From an uncultured Lachnospiraceae bacterium (GTDB lineage: Bacteria; Bacillota; Clostridia; Lachnospirales; Lachnospiraceae): DNA of 53,602 nucleotides. Under the pieces are notes generated by a model. It did not search any database. It had not been told where the DNA came from and saw nothing but the letters and a program-made list of their open reading frames with translations. Where the stretch lies: contig CANSTU010000015.1 in NCBI GenBank assembly GCA_947650005.1, positions 1 to 53,602 on the forward strand, in the 5' to 3' direction. Position 1 is the first letter of the stretch. Each line of letters starts with the position of its first letter. Positions 15,453 to 24,364 of the stretch are shown here, piece by piece. Position numbers and translations under genes: made by a program.

Positions 15453-16802
15453 ATGAAAGAGAATAACACAGGGTTTGAGGTAAAGCCCGAACAGCGTCAG
15501 AGTTGGCTGTCCATCGCCATGGTCTGGGCCGGCGGTATGATCTGCGTCCCCTGCTTGATGGTGGGCGGGGTGTTGTCCGCGGGCGGTTTGTCCATGGGAG
15601 AGATGGTTGCATCCATCCTGATCGGTTATGGATTAATATGCGCCTATATGATCTGCATCGGTATGCAGGCTTGTGATACAGGCCTTCCGGTATCCGTCAT
15701 GGCGGAGGGCGCTTTGGGGAAACAGGGAGCGAGATATATCATCAGTGTGCTTTTGGCATTTGCCTGTATCGGGTGGTTCGGAATCCAGTCTGCCACTTGT
15801 GGAAATGCCTTTGCCGCCATGTTGTCTTCCATGCTGGGTATGGGAGCGCCGGGGCCTGTGATGACCGCGCTGTGTTCCCTGTTCTGGGGCGTGGTGATGC
15901 TGGCGACGGCCTGCTGCGGTTTTAAAGGGCTGAAATGGCTGAATTACATAGCGGTGCCCCTTTTGGTGGTGGTTTGTCTGTACGGTATTATTGCCGGGAT
16001 CATTTCGCATGATGGCGGAGCGGCTATCGCGGCTTATGCACCGGAACAGTCTTCGGGCATCGTGTTTGGCATCTCCATGACCGTGGCTTCCTTTGCCCTG
16101 GGCGGTGTAATTTCCGCGGATTACTGCAGATTTGCGAAGAATCGAAAGGATGTGGTCAAATCTTCGGTTGTAGGGGTGATTCCTGCCGGCCTGTTCATGC
16201 TGATGACGGGAGCGGTGATGAGTATTGTCACCGGAGAATATGATATTTCCGCGATCCTTGCCAGCCTTGGTGTCCCTGCGGTGGGGCTCATCGCTCTGGT
16301 ATTGGCCACCTGGACAACCAACGTTACCAATGCTTATTCCGGCGGGCTGGCCCTCAGCAATCTGCTGGGTTTTGATGAAAGCAAATTTAAGATCACAACC
16401 GGGATTGCCGGAGCGGTGGGAACCGTCCTGGCCGCTTTCGGCCTTCTGAATGCCTTCCAGGGGTTCCTTTCCCTGATGTCGGCCCTGATTCCGCCTTTGG
16501 CAGGGGTGGTGATCGCAGATTATTGGCTGGTGAGGAAGGGAAGGAAGGAACGCTTTCAGGGAAAAGAGGGTTTCTCTCTGCCCGGAGTGGCTGCATTTCT
16601 TGTGGGAGCCCTGGCAGCCTGCATCACCGGAGGCACCTTTGCCTCTTTCCCCGGTTTGGTGGAGGCCCTGCCCTTTTTGAATCTGCCTTTCTTTGTGGGG
16701 CCGGTGAACGGCATTGTGATTTCCCTGGTGATTTATGCATTGCTGGAACGGCTGTTGGGGAGTAAGGCCGCTGAGAATATGGAATACAAGAGGGCGAATT
16801 AG
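15453..16802 (+). CDS. NCS1-family nucleobase/cytosine permease (CodB-like)
   Basis: 449 residues with about 12 membrane segments. The N-terminus (QRQSWLSIAMVWAGGMICVP) is the NCS1 signature, and later segments (GIVFGISMTVASFALGGVISADYCRF, split by a loop) match the CodB branch, which moves cytosine, hydantoins or related bases with sodium or protons. Substrate inferred from the two following genes: a cyclic amide such as a hydantoin or thiohydantoin. An upstream in-frame start at 15321 is rejected because ATG 15453 directly follows the hairpin-SD module. It is 129 nt before the DUF917 gene. Confidence 0.88.
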   Translation: MKENNTGFEVKPEQRQSWLSIAMVWAGGMICVPCLMVGGVLSAGGLSMGEMVASILIGYGLICAYMICIGMQACDTGLPVSVMAEGALGKQGARYIISVLLAFACIGWFGIQSATCGNAFAAMLSSMLGMGAPGPVMTALCSLFWGVVMLATACCGFKGLKWLNYIAVPLLVVVCLYGIIAGIISHDGGAAIAAYAPEQSSGIVFGISMTVASFALGGVISADYCRFAKNRKDVVKSSVVGVIPAGLFMLMTGAVMSIVTGEYDISAILASLGVPAVGLIALVLATWTTNVTNAYSGGLALSNLLGFDESKFKITTGIAGAVGTVLAAFGLLNAFQGFLSLMSALIPPLAGVVIADYWLVRKGRKERFQGKEGFSLPGVAAFLVGALAACITGGTFASFPGLVEALPFLNLPFFVGPVNGIVISLVIYALLERLLGSKAAENMEYKRAN

Positions 16803-16852
16803 CGTGAAATCTTTTATTTCAGCGGAAACGAAGTATCCAGTGCATGTTCCAT

Positions 16853-16893
16853 CTGCCTGTCAAGGCGGACGAATGGGAGCTGGCGTGAAATAA
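16853..16893 (+). promoter_or_regulatory. Hairpin-SD module ending in a two-codon ORF
   Basis: CTGCCT/AGGCGG hairpin (16853-16868, with one wobble pair), tail ACGAATGGGAGCTGGC, then GTG AAA TAA at 16885-16893. The real gene starts 38 nt later. Either a remnant or a minimal start-stop element in the leader of the DUF917 gene. Confidence 0.45.
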
Positions 16894-16931
16894 ATAGTTA
16901 TGAAATGATAAATGGAAAGGAGAATGGAAAC

Positions 16932-18026
16932 GTGCGAAAAATAGGCATTGAAGAAATTGAAGATATTGCCCTCGGCGCAGCCTTGCTGGGAGCGGGAGGG
17001 GGAGGAGATCCCTATATTGGGAAGTTGGTGGCCATCGGGGCCGTGCAGGAGTGCGGCCCGGTTACGCTGCTGGATCCGGAGGAGGTGCCGGACGACGCGC
17101 TGGTGGTGCCCATCGCCATGATGGGGGCGCCCACGATCTTGGCTGAGAAGGCGATCGGCGGTTCGGAATATCAGGTGCTTTACGACAATGTATCCGCGTT
17201 TTACGGAAAACCCATTTACGCTTTCATGCCCATCGAAGCGGGCGGTGTCAATTCCATGCTTCCCATCGCGGCAGCGGCGAGACTTGGCCTGCCTTTGGTG
17301 GACTGTGACGGGATGGGCCGGGCTTTTCCCGAGCTGCAGATGGTCACCTTCACCATAGGCGGCGGTTCGGCAACACCCATGGCTTTGGTGGACGAGAAGG
17401 GGAATTCCACGATTTTCCGCACAATCACGAATAAATGGACGGAGGAATTGGCCCGGGCCGTTACCATGGCCTGCGGAGGCTCGGTTTCCGTATCCTTGTA
17501 CCAGATGGAAGGGGCCTTTATGAAAAAATACGGCGTAAAGGGGATCGTAACCCGAAGCCAGACGCTGGGTTCCGCCATCCGAAAGGTGAAGGAGGCCTCT
17601 GACTGTACGCCGGAGGAAGCCTTCCTGCGCATCACGGAAGGGATCCGGTTATTCCGCGGAAAAATCAGCGATGTGCTGCGCGAGGTACGCGCTGGATTTA
17701 ATTTCGGCCGGGTGGTGTTGGACGGAATCGGGGACTGCAAGGGACATAGCGCCTATGTGGAGTTCCAGAATGAAAATCTGTCCGCCACCGTGGACGGCCG
17801 GATCGTGGCCACCACTCCGGATCTGATCTGTCTGGTGGATGTGGAAACCTTCCAGCCTGTACCTACAGATGCCCTGAAATACGGAAAACGGGTGTTGGTG
17901 GTGGGTCTGCAGTGCTTTCCGTTGTGGAGGACACCGGAAGGGCTGGAATTGGTGGGGCCCAGGTATTTTGGCGTGGACACGGACTATATTCCGCTGGAGG
18001 AACGGTGTAAAGGAGGACTTTTGTAA
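16932..18026 (+). CDS. DUF917 / S-methyl-thiohydantoin desulfurase-like protein
   Basis: 364 residues of the DUF917 family (Pfam calls it S-Me-THD). The N-terminus MRKIGIEEIEDIALGAALLG followed by GAGGGGDPYIGKL is diagnostic. The family regularly sits beside HyuA-type hydantoinase/oxoprolinase genes, as here: the next gene overlaps by 1 nt. The exact reaction is not settled; the family name implies desulfuration of a methylthiohydantoin. GTG 16932 is chosen over an upstream ATG at 16905 because AAGGAG lies 8-9 nt in front and the protein then begins at the conserved MRK. Confidence 0.88.
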   Translation: MRKIGIEEIEDIALGAALLGAGGGGDPYIGKLVAIGAVQECGPVTLLDPEEVPDDALVVPIAMMGAPTILAEKAIGGSEYQVLYDNVSAFYGKPIYAFMPIEAGGVNSMLPIAAAARLGLPLVDCDGMGRAFPELQMVTFTIGGGSATPMALVDEKGNSTIFRTITNKWTEELARAVTMACGGSVSVSLYQMEGAFMKKYGVKGIVTRSQTLGSAIRKVKEASDCTPEEAFLRITEGIRLFRGKISDVLREVRAGFNFGRVVLDGIGDCKGHSAYVEFQNENLSATVDGRIVATTPDLICLVDVETFQPVPTDALKYGKRVLVVGLQCFPLWRTPEGLELVGPRYFGVDTDYIPLEERCKGGLL

Positions 18027-19579
18027 TGTATAGACTGGGGATTGACGTGGGCGGCACCAATACGGACGCTGTCCTGATAGATGAAAACCTGAAGGTGGCG
18101 GCCAGCGTGAAGTGTCCCACCACGGCAGATGTATATGAAGGGATCCTGACGGCGGTACGTGCTGTTCTGGAGAGCTCGGGTGTGAACCGCAGCGAGATCG
18201 CCCAGGCCATGCTGGGAACTACACAATGTACCAATGCCATCGTGGAGAGAAAGCATCTGGCCCCCATCGGTATCCTGCGCATCGGCGCTCCGGCAACTCT
18301 GGGGATTCCGCCCATGGTTGACTGGGCGGAGGAACTGAAAAGCCTGGCGACGGATGTGGCTGTGATCGGCGGCGGTTTTGAATACGACGGAAAGGAACTG
18401 GCGGCCTTTGACGAAGAGGCGGCGCGGACCTTTTTTCAAGGATTAAAGGAAAAGGGGATCCGTTCTGTGGCGATTTCGGGAACTTTCTCCACGGTTCGGG
18501 ATGAACATGAGCAGAAAGCGGCCAAGCTGTGTCGGGAGATTATGGGCGATGAGACACATATTTCCGTTTCCAGTGAGATCGGCTCCATGGGACTGATAGA
18601 ACGGGAGAACGCTACGATTCTGAATGCAGCCCTCTATCAGGTGGCAGAATCCTTCAGCGAGGGATTTGCCAGAAGCCTGAAAGCAGAAGGCGTTACGGAT
18701 GCCAAGGTCTATCTTTCCCAGAATGACGGCACCCTCATGACCATGGAATATGCCCGTAAGTATCCCATCCTCACCATTGCCTGCGGGCCCACTAACTCTA
18801 TACGCGGCGCTAGTTACTTGAGCAGGCTGCAAAATGCGGTGGTAGTGGATGTGGGAGGAACCACCACGGATATCGGCGTCATTCAAAACGGTTTTCCCAG
18901 AGAGTCCAGTGTGGCTGTGACCATCGGCGGCGTGCGCACGAATTTCCGGATGCCTGATGTGGTATCTATTGGCCTGGGCGGCGGCTCCATCATCCGGCAG
19001 AGGGAAGACGGAACGGTGAGCGTGGGCCCGGATTCCGTGGGTTATCAGATCACGGAGAAGGCTATGGTATTCGGCGGGGACGTATGTACGGCCACTGATA
19101 TTGCGGTCCGGCTGGGTATGACGAAACTGGGCGATCCTGGCCGTGTGGAAGGACTGGATGAGGAGTTTGCAAGAAAGGCCATGGCGGAGATGACCGCTCT
19201 GGTGGAGGATGCCATTGATTCTGTGAAAGTCTCCGGGGATGAGGTGGACGTAATCCTGGTGGGCGGAGGCGCCGTCATCCTGCCTGAGAGGCTGGAGGGA
19301 GCCAAGAGCGCGGTCCGGCCGGAATCCGGCGGCGTGGCCAATGCCATCGGTTCTGCCATTTCCAAGGTCTCGGGAACCTATGAGAAGCTTGTGGACTATC
19401 AGGTTCTGCCTCGGGAGCAGGCATTAGAGGAAGCCAAGGCCGAGGCGGTGGAAATGGCTGTGGAAGCTGGAGCGATTCGTGAAACCGTGGAAATCATCGA
19501 TATGGAGGACGTGCCCTTACAGTATTATCCGGGAAATACGAACCGGGTGAAGATCAAGGCGGCCGGGGATTTGGGCTGA
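18026..19579 (+). CDS. Hydantoinase/oxoprolinase (HyuA) family protein
   Basis: 517 residues. The actin-like nucleotide-binding fold starts with YRLGIDVGGTNTDAVLIDE, followed by an N-terminal Hydant_A_N region (TTQCTNAIVERK) and the hydantoinase A core (ACGPTNSIRGASYL, VVDVGGTTTDIG, GLGGGSIIRQ). These proteins use ATP to open five-membered cyclic amides such as hydantoin or 5-oxoproline. The short form, without an HyuB partner here, is typical of those paired with DUF917. Start ATG 18026 shares its A with the DUF917 stop codon, so the genes are translationally coupled. The second half contains an E/K-rich C-terminal tail. Confidence 0.9.
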   Translation: MYRLGIDVGGTNTDAVLIDENLKVAASVKCPTTADVYEGILTAVRAVLESSGVNRSEIAQAMLGTTQCTNAIVERKHLAPIGILRIGAPATLGIPPMVDWAEELKSLATDVAVIGGGFEYDGKELAAFDEEAARTFFQGLKEKGIRSVAISGTFSTVRDEHEQKAAKLCREIMGDETHISVSSEIGSMGLIERENATILNAALYQVAESFSEGFARSLKAEGVTDAKVYLSQNDGTLMTMEYARKYPILTIACGPTNSIRGASYLSRLQNAVVVDVGGTTTDIGVIQNGFPRESSVAVTIGGVRTNFRMPDVVSIGLGGGSIIRQREDGTVSVGPDSVGYQITEKAMVFGGDVCTATDIAVRLGMTKLGDPGRVEGLDEEFARKAMAEMTALVEDAIDSVKVSGDEVDVILVGGGAVILPERLEGAKSAVRPESGGVANAIGSAISKVSGTYEKLVDYQVLPREQALEEAKAEAVEMAVEAGAIRETVEIIDMEDVPLQYYPGNTNRVKIKAAGDLG

Positions 19580-19629
19580 AGGTGAGGGAATGCGGCCAGA
19601 AATGATTTGGCTTGTGCAGATGTGAGAAT

Positions 19630-19667
19630 GCCGGGAGCCGGGCTTTGCCCGTCTCCCGGCTGTTTTG
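19630..19667 (+). terminator. Rho-independent terminator after the HyuA gene
   Basis: GCCGGGAG (19630-19637) pairs with CTCCCGGC (19653-19660), with further CGGGC/GCCCG pairing inside, and is followed by TGTTTT. It closes the NCS1/DUF917/HyuA unit. Confidence 0.8.
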
Positions 19668-19898
19668 GTAAGGGTTTATCGCGGATCTCTCATTCTCCTT
19701 CATACACGCTCATCTGAACGGGTGTACAGGATTCGTATATTTATAAAACCGAGGAAAACCTGAATCAGCAGGAAAGGGCATGTTGCCCCAGGATGCGCTC
19801 CATTTGCGGAGAATAAAACTTTTACATCCACAACAATGCCCATAGCATTGCGGATTTTATTGGGAATGTCCTCTAAAGGTTTGCAGGTATTGCTAAAG

Positions 19899-19927
19899 TT
19901 GTGCGCTATTGTGATCTATGCTATAAT
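19899..19927 (+). promoter_or_regulatory. SigmaA-type promoter of ptsI
   Basis: TTGTGC (19899-19904), a 17-nt spacer and TATAAT (19922-19927), about 90 nt upstream of ptsI. The rest of the 435-bp region 19580-20014 holds the upstream terminator and no gene. Confidence 0.65.
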
Positions 19928-20014
19928 CCGCCCATAGGCATAGACGGGTGATGCGGCCGTATTTAATTATAGAGGGAATACCCGCATTCTGCATTCGGAT
20001 GAGGAATGGATTTT

Positions 20015-21679
20015 ATGATGAAAAAAATGCAAGTGGAAAGAACCGCATCGAATGGAATCGCCGCCGCAAAGGCGTATATTCATGTTTCTCCTGACTTGTC
20101 TCCTTCGGATTATCCGGTTTCTGAGAAAGGGATGGAGGAAGAAGCGGAACGCTTCTTCAAAGCCAAAGGGGAAGTCCTAGCAGAGCTGGAGGGGATGGCG
20201 GGGGAAAATGGAATTTTCCGCTCCTATGCGGCCATTGCTGAGGATGCCACTCTGGAGGAAGAGATTCTGACCAGGATGCGGGAGACAAACTGTAATGTGC
20301 AGCTTGCCGTGGCCGGGGTGACCGGGGAGGCGGCCGCTGTCTTTGAGGCCATGGAAGATGAATATATGAAGGAACGGTCTGCCGATATCAGGGATGTGGC
20401 CAAACGGTTTATGGCGAAGCTGAAGGGATGCAGCCTCAGCGACTTTTCGTGTATTACGGAACCGGTGATTCTGGTAGCCCGGGATCTGTACCCTTCCGAT
20501 GTGGCGGCGCTCAACTTGGAATATGTGAAGGGATTCATTACCCAGGAGGGCGGCGTTACCAGTCATGTATCGATTATGGCAAAGGATGCCGGGCTCCCTG
20601 CCCTGGTGGGGGCGCAGGGCATCCTTTCCATGGTGTCGGAAAATTCCTGGATCTGTATGGACGGAAAGACTGGGGAGATCGTCATCGATCCGGATATGGC
20701 GGAACGGGAACGATTTGCAGGGAAAGCCCAGGAATATGAGAGAAGGAAAGCCCGGTATGAGGAAGCTGGAAGGCTCCCGGCGTGCACTAGGGACGGACAT
20801 GTTGTCCGGTTGTGCGCAAACGCGGGCAACCTGGAAGATGTGAAGACAGCTATGGAAAATCAAGCCCATGGAATCGGGCTTTTCCGTACAGAATTCCTAT
20901 ATATGGAAAAGGATCATTTTCCTACGGAGGAGGAACAGTTTGCGATCTATCGAGAGGCGGCATTGCTCAGCCCGGCGGAACTGACGATCCGTACGCTGGA
21001 TATCGGCGGAGATAAGGCGCTCCCTTATTTTCAGATGGAGAATGAGAAGAACCCTGCCCTGGGCTGGAGAGCGATCCGGATTTCTTTGGAGAAAAAGGAT
21101 CTGTTCAAAACGCAGTTGCGTGCCATTCTTCGCGCCAGCGCTTTCGGACATGTGCGGATCCTGCTTCCCATGCTCATTTCTTTGGGAGAGCTGCGGGAAG
21201 CCAAGCGTGTGGTGGAGGAATGCAGGCAGGAGCTAATGCAGGAGGGAAAGGTCTGTGCATCCGATGTGCCGATTGGGGTAATGGTGGAGACGCCGGCCTG
21301 CGTGCTTCTGGCGGAGGAATTCGCCAAGGAGACGGATTTCTTCAGCATAGGAACCAACGACCTGATTCAGTATCTTTTGGCCGTGGATCGGGGAAACGGG
21401 AAGGTGGCGGGACTGTATGACGGCTTTCATCCCGCTGTTCTCCGGGCAGTCGGTCGGGTCATCGAAGCGGGCCATGGAGAGGAGATTCCTGTGGGCATGT
21501 GCGGGGAACTGGCAGGAGACGAACGCGCTACCGGCCTGCTTATCGGAATGGGGCTGGATGAATTCAGCATGTCCCCAGGGGAACTGCCAAGGATCAGGTA
21601 TGGGATACAGAATATGTCTTATAAACAGGAGAAGGCAGTTGTGAAGGAACAAGCGCATGGCGCTTCAGATTTGGCATAA
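20015..21679 (+). CDS. ptsI: PTS enzyme I (phosphoenolpyruvate-protein phosphotransferase)
   Basis: 554 residues, near the usual 570. Takes phosphate from PEP and passes it to HPr, the first step of all PTS sugar uptake, in the cytoplasm. Domains in order: N-terminal HPr-binding region, swivelling His domain with GGVTSHVSIMAK (active His184), and the C-terminal PEP barrel with GIGLFRTEFLY, SIGTNDLIQYLLAVDRGN and the catalytic Cys of VGMCGELAG. The residue before TSH is Val, where most enzymes I have Arg (GGRTSH). No ptsH or enzyme II gene is nearby. Two ATGs (20015, 20018) fit GAGG at 20001; the ATG at 20006 is too close to it. Confidence 0.88.
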   Translation: MMKKMQVERTASNGIAAAKAYIHVSPDLSPSDYPVSEKGMEEEAERFFKAKGEVLAELEGMAGENGIFRSYAAIAEDATLEEEILTRMRETNCNVQLAVAGVTGEAAAVFEAMEDEYMKERSADIRDVAKRFMAKLKGCSLSDFSCITEPVILVARDLYPSDVAALNLEYVKGFITQEGGVTSHVSIMAKDAGLPALVGAQGILSMVSENSWICMDGKTGEIVIDPDMAERERFAGKAQEYERRKARYEEAGRLPACTRDGHVVRLCANAGNLEDVKTAMENQAHGIGLFRTEFLYMEKDHFPTEEEQFAIYREAALLSPAELTIRTLDIGGDKALPYFQMENEKNPALGWRAIRISLEKKDLFKTQLRAILRASAFGHVRILLPMLISLGELREAKRVVEECRQELMQEGKVCASDVPIGVMVETPACVLLAEEFAKETDFFSIGTNDLIQYLLAVDRGNGKVAGLYDGFHPAVLRAVGRVIEAGHGEEIPVGMCGELAGDERATGLLIGMGLDEFSMSPGELPRIRYGIQNMSYKQEKAVVKEQAHGASDLA

Positions 21680-21741
21680 TATGCACGAGGATCAGCGGCG
21701 CTCTCCTATGGAACCAGGGCCTTTGGCCAGACGAGAGAGAC

Positions 21742-21858
21742 ATGAATGTGGCACAGCTTTATTATAATCAGAAAGATCCGATGCTTGACTGGATCCGCCT
21801 TTTTGCCCTGCTCGTACTCCTCTGTATTTCCGAAGTATCGTTCCTTTGGAAGGAATGA
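21742..21858 (+). CDS. Possible 38-residue membrane peptide
   Basis: An ATG at 21742 behind GAGAGAG opens a 38-codon frame. Its centre (DWIRLFALLVLLCISEVSFLW) would span a membrane, and its TGA falls inside the hairpin at 21827-21869. It lies in the 387-bp region 21680-22066 between ptsI and the convergent GH51 gene. No family recognised. Length and context are also compatible with a chance ORF or a fragment of a lost gene. Confidence 0.25.
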   Translation: MNVAQLYYNQKDPMLDWIRLFALLVLLCISEVSFLWKE

Positions 21859-21869
21859 TACTTCGGAAG
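21827..21869. repeat. About 20-bp inverted repeat with 3-nt loop
   Basis: CCGAAGTATC GTTCCTT (21830-21846) pairs with 21850-21866 at 16 of 17 positions, the exception being a G-T wobble, around TGG. Flanking bases add two to three pairs. It lies between ptsI and the convergent GH51 gene. Confidence 0.85.
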
Positions 21870-21920
21870 GGATGCTGTTGCCGCCCGCTTTCGCCCTGCT
21901 TTTCGGATGGAATCCAGCCA

Positions 21921-21970
21921 GCCTGTGAAGAAGCTGTTTTCGCGGCCGCGAAAACAGCTTCTTCACAGGC
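21921..21970. repeat. Perfect 50-bp palindrome (25-bp arms)
   Basis: A perfect palindrome with no loop, centred at 21945/21946 in CGCGGCCGCG. Beyond a 12-nt left bulge, TTTCGGAT (21901-21908) and ATCCGGAAA (21971-21979) can extend the stem. Probably a bidirectional end structure of the two converging genes, though no U-tract is present. Confidence 0.9.
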
Positions 21971-22066
21971 ATCCGGAAATTGTCCACTCCGAGGAAGCCC
22001 TTCCTTGAAACAGGCACAAACCCTGGAGGAGCGGATCCTGGCAGCCGATTCGTTTCGTAGAAGAAT

Positions 22067-24175
22067 TTAGGACAGAATAATTTCCGTAAAGGAAAAGGGG
22101 CGGGCCTCAAAGGTATGCGGATCTTCCAGGGAAATATCGCCGCAGCGGGTTTCTTCCCGAATGTTCCCATGGGAACGGATGGTTTCCTGGACGGTGCCGT
22201 CGGAGGCGATGAGGCACAGCTCTCGGAAGGCATGAAAATGCCGTCCCAAACGCGAGAAATCCAGGGTGATCAGAGCAGCCTGATCGCACTTATTGACCAG
22301 ATCGACGATCAATTGGGTACGATCCGTATTCCAGTTAACCTGCAGCTCTACGCTTTTCAGGCTGTCCGGGGTATAACCTTCCACCAGCAGCGGCCAGGCG
22401 GCCGGGCTGCGGGACATCCATTTGAGCAGGATTCCCGATGCCGTCAGAATGGTCTCCTGTTTCGATACTTCGATGCAGGACTGGCCTGACGTATTGCAAA
22501 GGTTGTTAAAGCACATGAAACGAGCCAAATCGCCGTAACGCTGATAGTGGAGTAAATTTCCCGCCATGGTGAGCGCGTAAATCCAGGTGCGTCGGCTCTT
22601 GCAGAAATCGATGTCATGATCGGCGTAGTACTGACGTGTAAACGGTGCCAAGGTGAGATCACGGTTTTGCAGCGCCTCGGTGTCGGTATAGTAGATCTTG
22701 TGTTGGTGGGTGCGGTTGTATTGCTCCACGATCGTTATTTTTCGTTTGATATTAAAAGGCTCACACATACGGTCGGCAATAAAGTCAATGGAATCCCCGC
22801 AAAGCTCCAATATCTCTTCGATGACATCGCTGAAAGCATGATACGAGCAGATACCGATCTGAATGTTAGGATCCACCGCGCGCATGGCGGCCGCATACTT
22901 CTGTACGTATGCGGCATATTCCTCCTTCGAAAACCACCGCCAGCCTTCGTTATCCATTTCCCAGTATGTGACATGATAGGGCTCTGGATGGCCGTTTCGC
23001 GCGCGCAGCGCTCCCATTGGAGTCTGGGCGCTGCCGTTGCAGTATTCCACCCATTTTCGGGCTGTTTCGATTCCCGCTTCCAGATCCAATACATGGGTAA
23101 GATTGTATCCATGGCGCTGCAGGCCGCCCCATTGCGCAATTTCTGGAAAAGATTGGAAATAAAACTGCTTGGACGGATGGAACATGTTGACCAATAGCAG
23201 GGGCTCGGCGCCGACCTTTTCACACAGATCCAGGAATTCATCCGTTCCCACATCGTTGTAGTTGAGATCGCCCCAGTTGATGCTGGGTTCAGGCTTCCGC
23301 GTATTTTCCGGGCCGATGGCGTCCATCCAATTGTGGAAGGAACCGAAATTCCCGCCGGGAAAACGCAGGACGCTGGGATGCAGCTCCTGAATAGCTTCTA
23401 AGGCGTCCGGACGCCACCCGTTGGCAGAATGTTCCGGCATCAGGGAAAAAGCGTCGCACATCACCCGGCTCTTTCCGGATGTGACGAGGGCAAAGGTCGC
23501 CCATACGTCCTGTTCTATGGGCCCCAGGATCGCTTCCATCCAGCCGCCCTGCGCGCTGGGCTCTGCCAGCGCGGTAAGGCAGATGGGGGCTGCATCCAGA
23601 GCTGCTGTTTCGTAAAGGCGCAGTTCCAGACAGGCGCATTCTCCGGCCAGCTTCTTGAAATAGCCGGAGAACCGATAGGTTTCACCGGCTCGCAGATATT
23701 TGCCGTCCTGTGCCACGCCGGCCATCCGCTCATCATAGTTGTCGATGATCAGACAGTGTTCCCCGTGCACGCCGCCCGGCTCTTGGGAAAGCAGGATTCC
23801 GTATCCCGGCGTCCGGGGCGTTAGATAGGAGGCATCGCCGGTAATACTTTCCGGCCGGTCCTTTCCTGGAAACGCATACCAACGGTTATGCTGGTATGCG
23901 GAGTGATACCATTCTTCCTGAGTCCAGTCATTACCGAGGCCCTTATCGTCTCCGCCGAACCAGTCATAGGTTCCCTTGGCAATAGGGACGGCCTTTTCAA
24001 AACTGCGGTTAAACAGCAGTTCGGTCCACATACTTTCCACCTGATATCCGAACCCCACTTCTATGAAATTCCCACACAGCAGCCTGCTGACAGGCGTCGA
24101 GGCGTACTCCTTGGGCAGAATGGAGAAGACCCTGCTTCCATGGCCAAATTCTTCGATGTTGGTAAAATTTTTCAC
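22067..24175 (-). CDS. GH51-type alpha-L-arabinofuranosidase
   Basis: 702 residues with no signal peptide, so an intracellular enzyme that releases terminal arabinofuranose from imported oligosaccharides. The order is an N-terminal strand region with LLCGNFIEVGFGYQVES, a carbohydrate-binding-like insert (about 130-250), the TIM barrel with FPGGNFGSFHNWMDAIGP, the acid/base Glu410 in YWEMDNEGW and a probable nucleophile Glu500 in YYTDTEALQ, then a C-terminal beta domain. GTG 24175 is chosen because AGGGGGAATG precedes it; an upstream in-frame ATG at 24211 lacks an SD. It diverges from the kinase of carbohydrate locus 2 and is the likely catabolic enzyme of that system. Confidence 0.85.
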   Translation of the reverse strand: MKNFTNIEEFGHGSRVFSILPKEYASTPVSRLLCGNFIEVGFGYQVESMWTELLFNRSFEKAVPIAKGTYDWFGGDDKGLGNDWTQEEWYHSAYQHNRWYAFPGKDRPESITGDASYLTPRTPGYGILLSQEPGGVHGEHCLIIDNYDERMAGVAQDGKYLRAGETYRFSGYFKKLAGECACLELRLYETAALDAAPICLTALAEPSAQGGWMEAILGPIEQDVWATFALVTSGKSRVMCDAFSLMPEHSANGWRPDALEAIQELHPSVLRFPGGNFGSFHNWMDAIGPENTRKPEPSINWGDLNYNDVGTDEFLDLCEKVGAEPLLLVNMFHPSKQFYFQSFPEIAQWGGLQRHGYNLTHVLDLEAGIETARKWVEYCNGSAQTPMGALRARNGHPEPYHVTYWEMDNEGWRWFSKEEYAAYVQKYAAAMRAVDPNIQIGICSYHAFSDVIEEILELCGDSIDFIADRMCEPFNIKRKITIVEQYNRTHQHKIYYTDTEALQNRDLTLAPFTRQYYADHDIDFCKSRRTWIYALTMAGNLLHYQRYGDLARFMCFNNLCNTSGQSCIEVSKQETILTASGILLKWMSRSPAAWPLLVEGYTPDSLKSVELQVNWNTDRTQLIVDLVNKCDQAALITLDFSRLGRHFHAFRELCLIASDGTVQETIRSHGNIREETRCGDISLEDPHTFEARPFSFTEIILS

Positions 24176-24206
24176 GTTTTCATTCCCCCTGTTTTTTGCT
24201 ATGCTT

Positions 24207-24235
24207 ACCATAACTCAGGTTTTGTCGAAATACAA
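24207..24235 (-). promoter_or_regulatory. Probable promoter of the GH51 gene
   Basis: On the minus strand TTGTAT (24235-24230), a 17-nt spacer and TATGGT (24212-24207), giving a short leader before GTG 24175. Confidence 0.45.
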
Positions 24236-24280
24236 TCTACGATTTTTACGGTTTCCGGATGGATTAGGCAAAATAAGGAA

Positions 24281-24310
24281 TTATCGTTCTGGGTTTTGAA
24301 CTTGTATAAT
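24281..24310 (+). promoter_or_regulatory. Possible promoter of carbohydrate locus 2 kinase
   Basis: TTATCG (24281-24286), an 18-nt spacer and TATAAT (24305-24310). The 315-bp region 24176-24490 also holds the GH51 promoter and the structured leader below. Moderate -35. Confidence 0.4.
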
Positions 24311-24364
24311 TGACTATATCAATAATGAGAATAGGAATTTAAATATATCTTTTCGATTTCCCAG

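Noticed and set aside
21706-22233. 175-codon minus-strand ORF at the ptsI/GH51 border
   Set aside because: It overlaps the true GH51 end in another frame and spans both palindromes; composition is non-coding-like.
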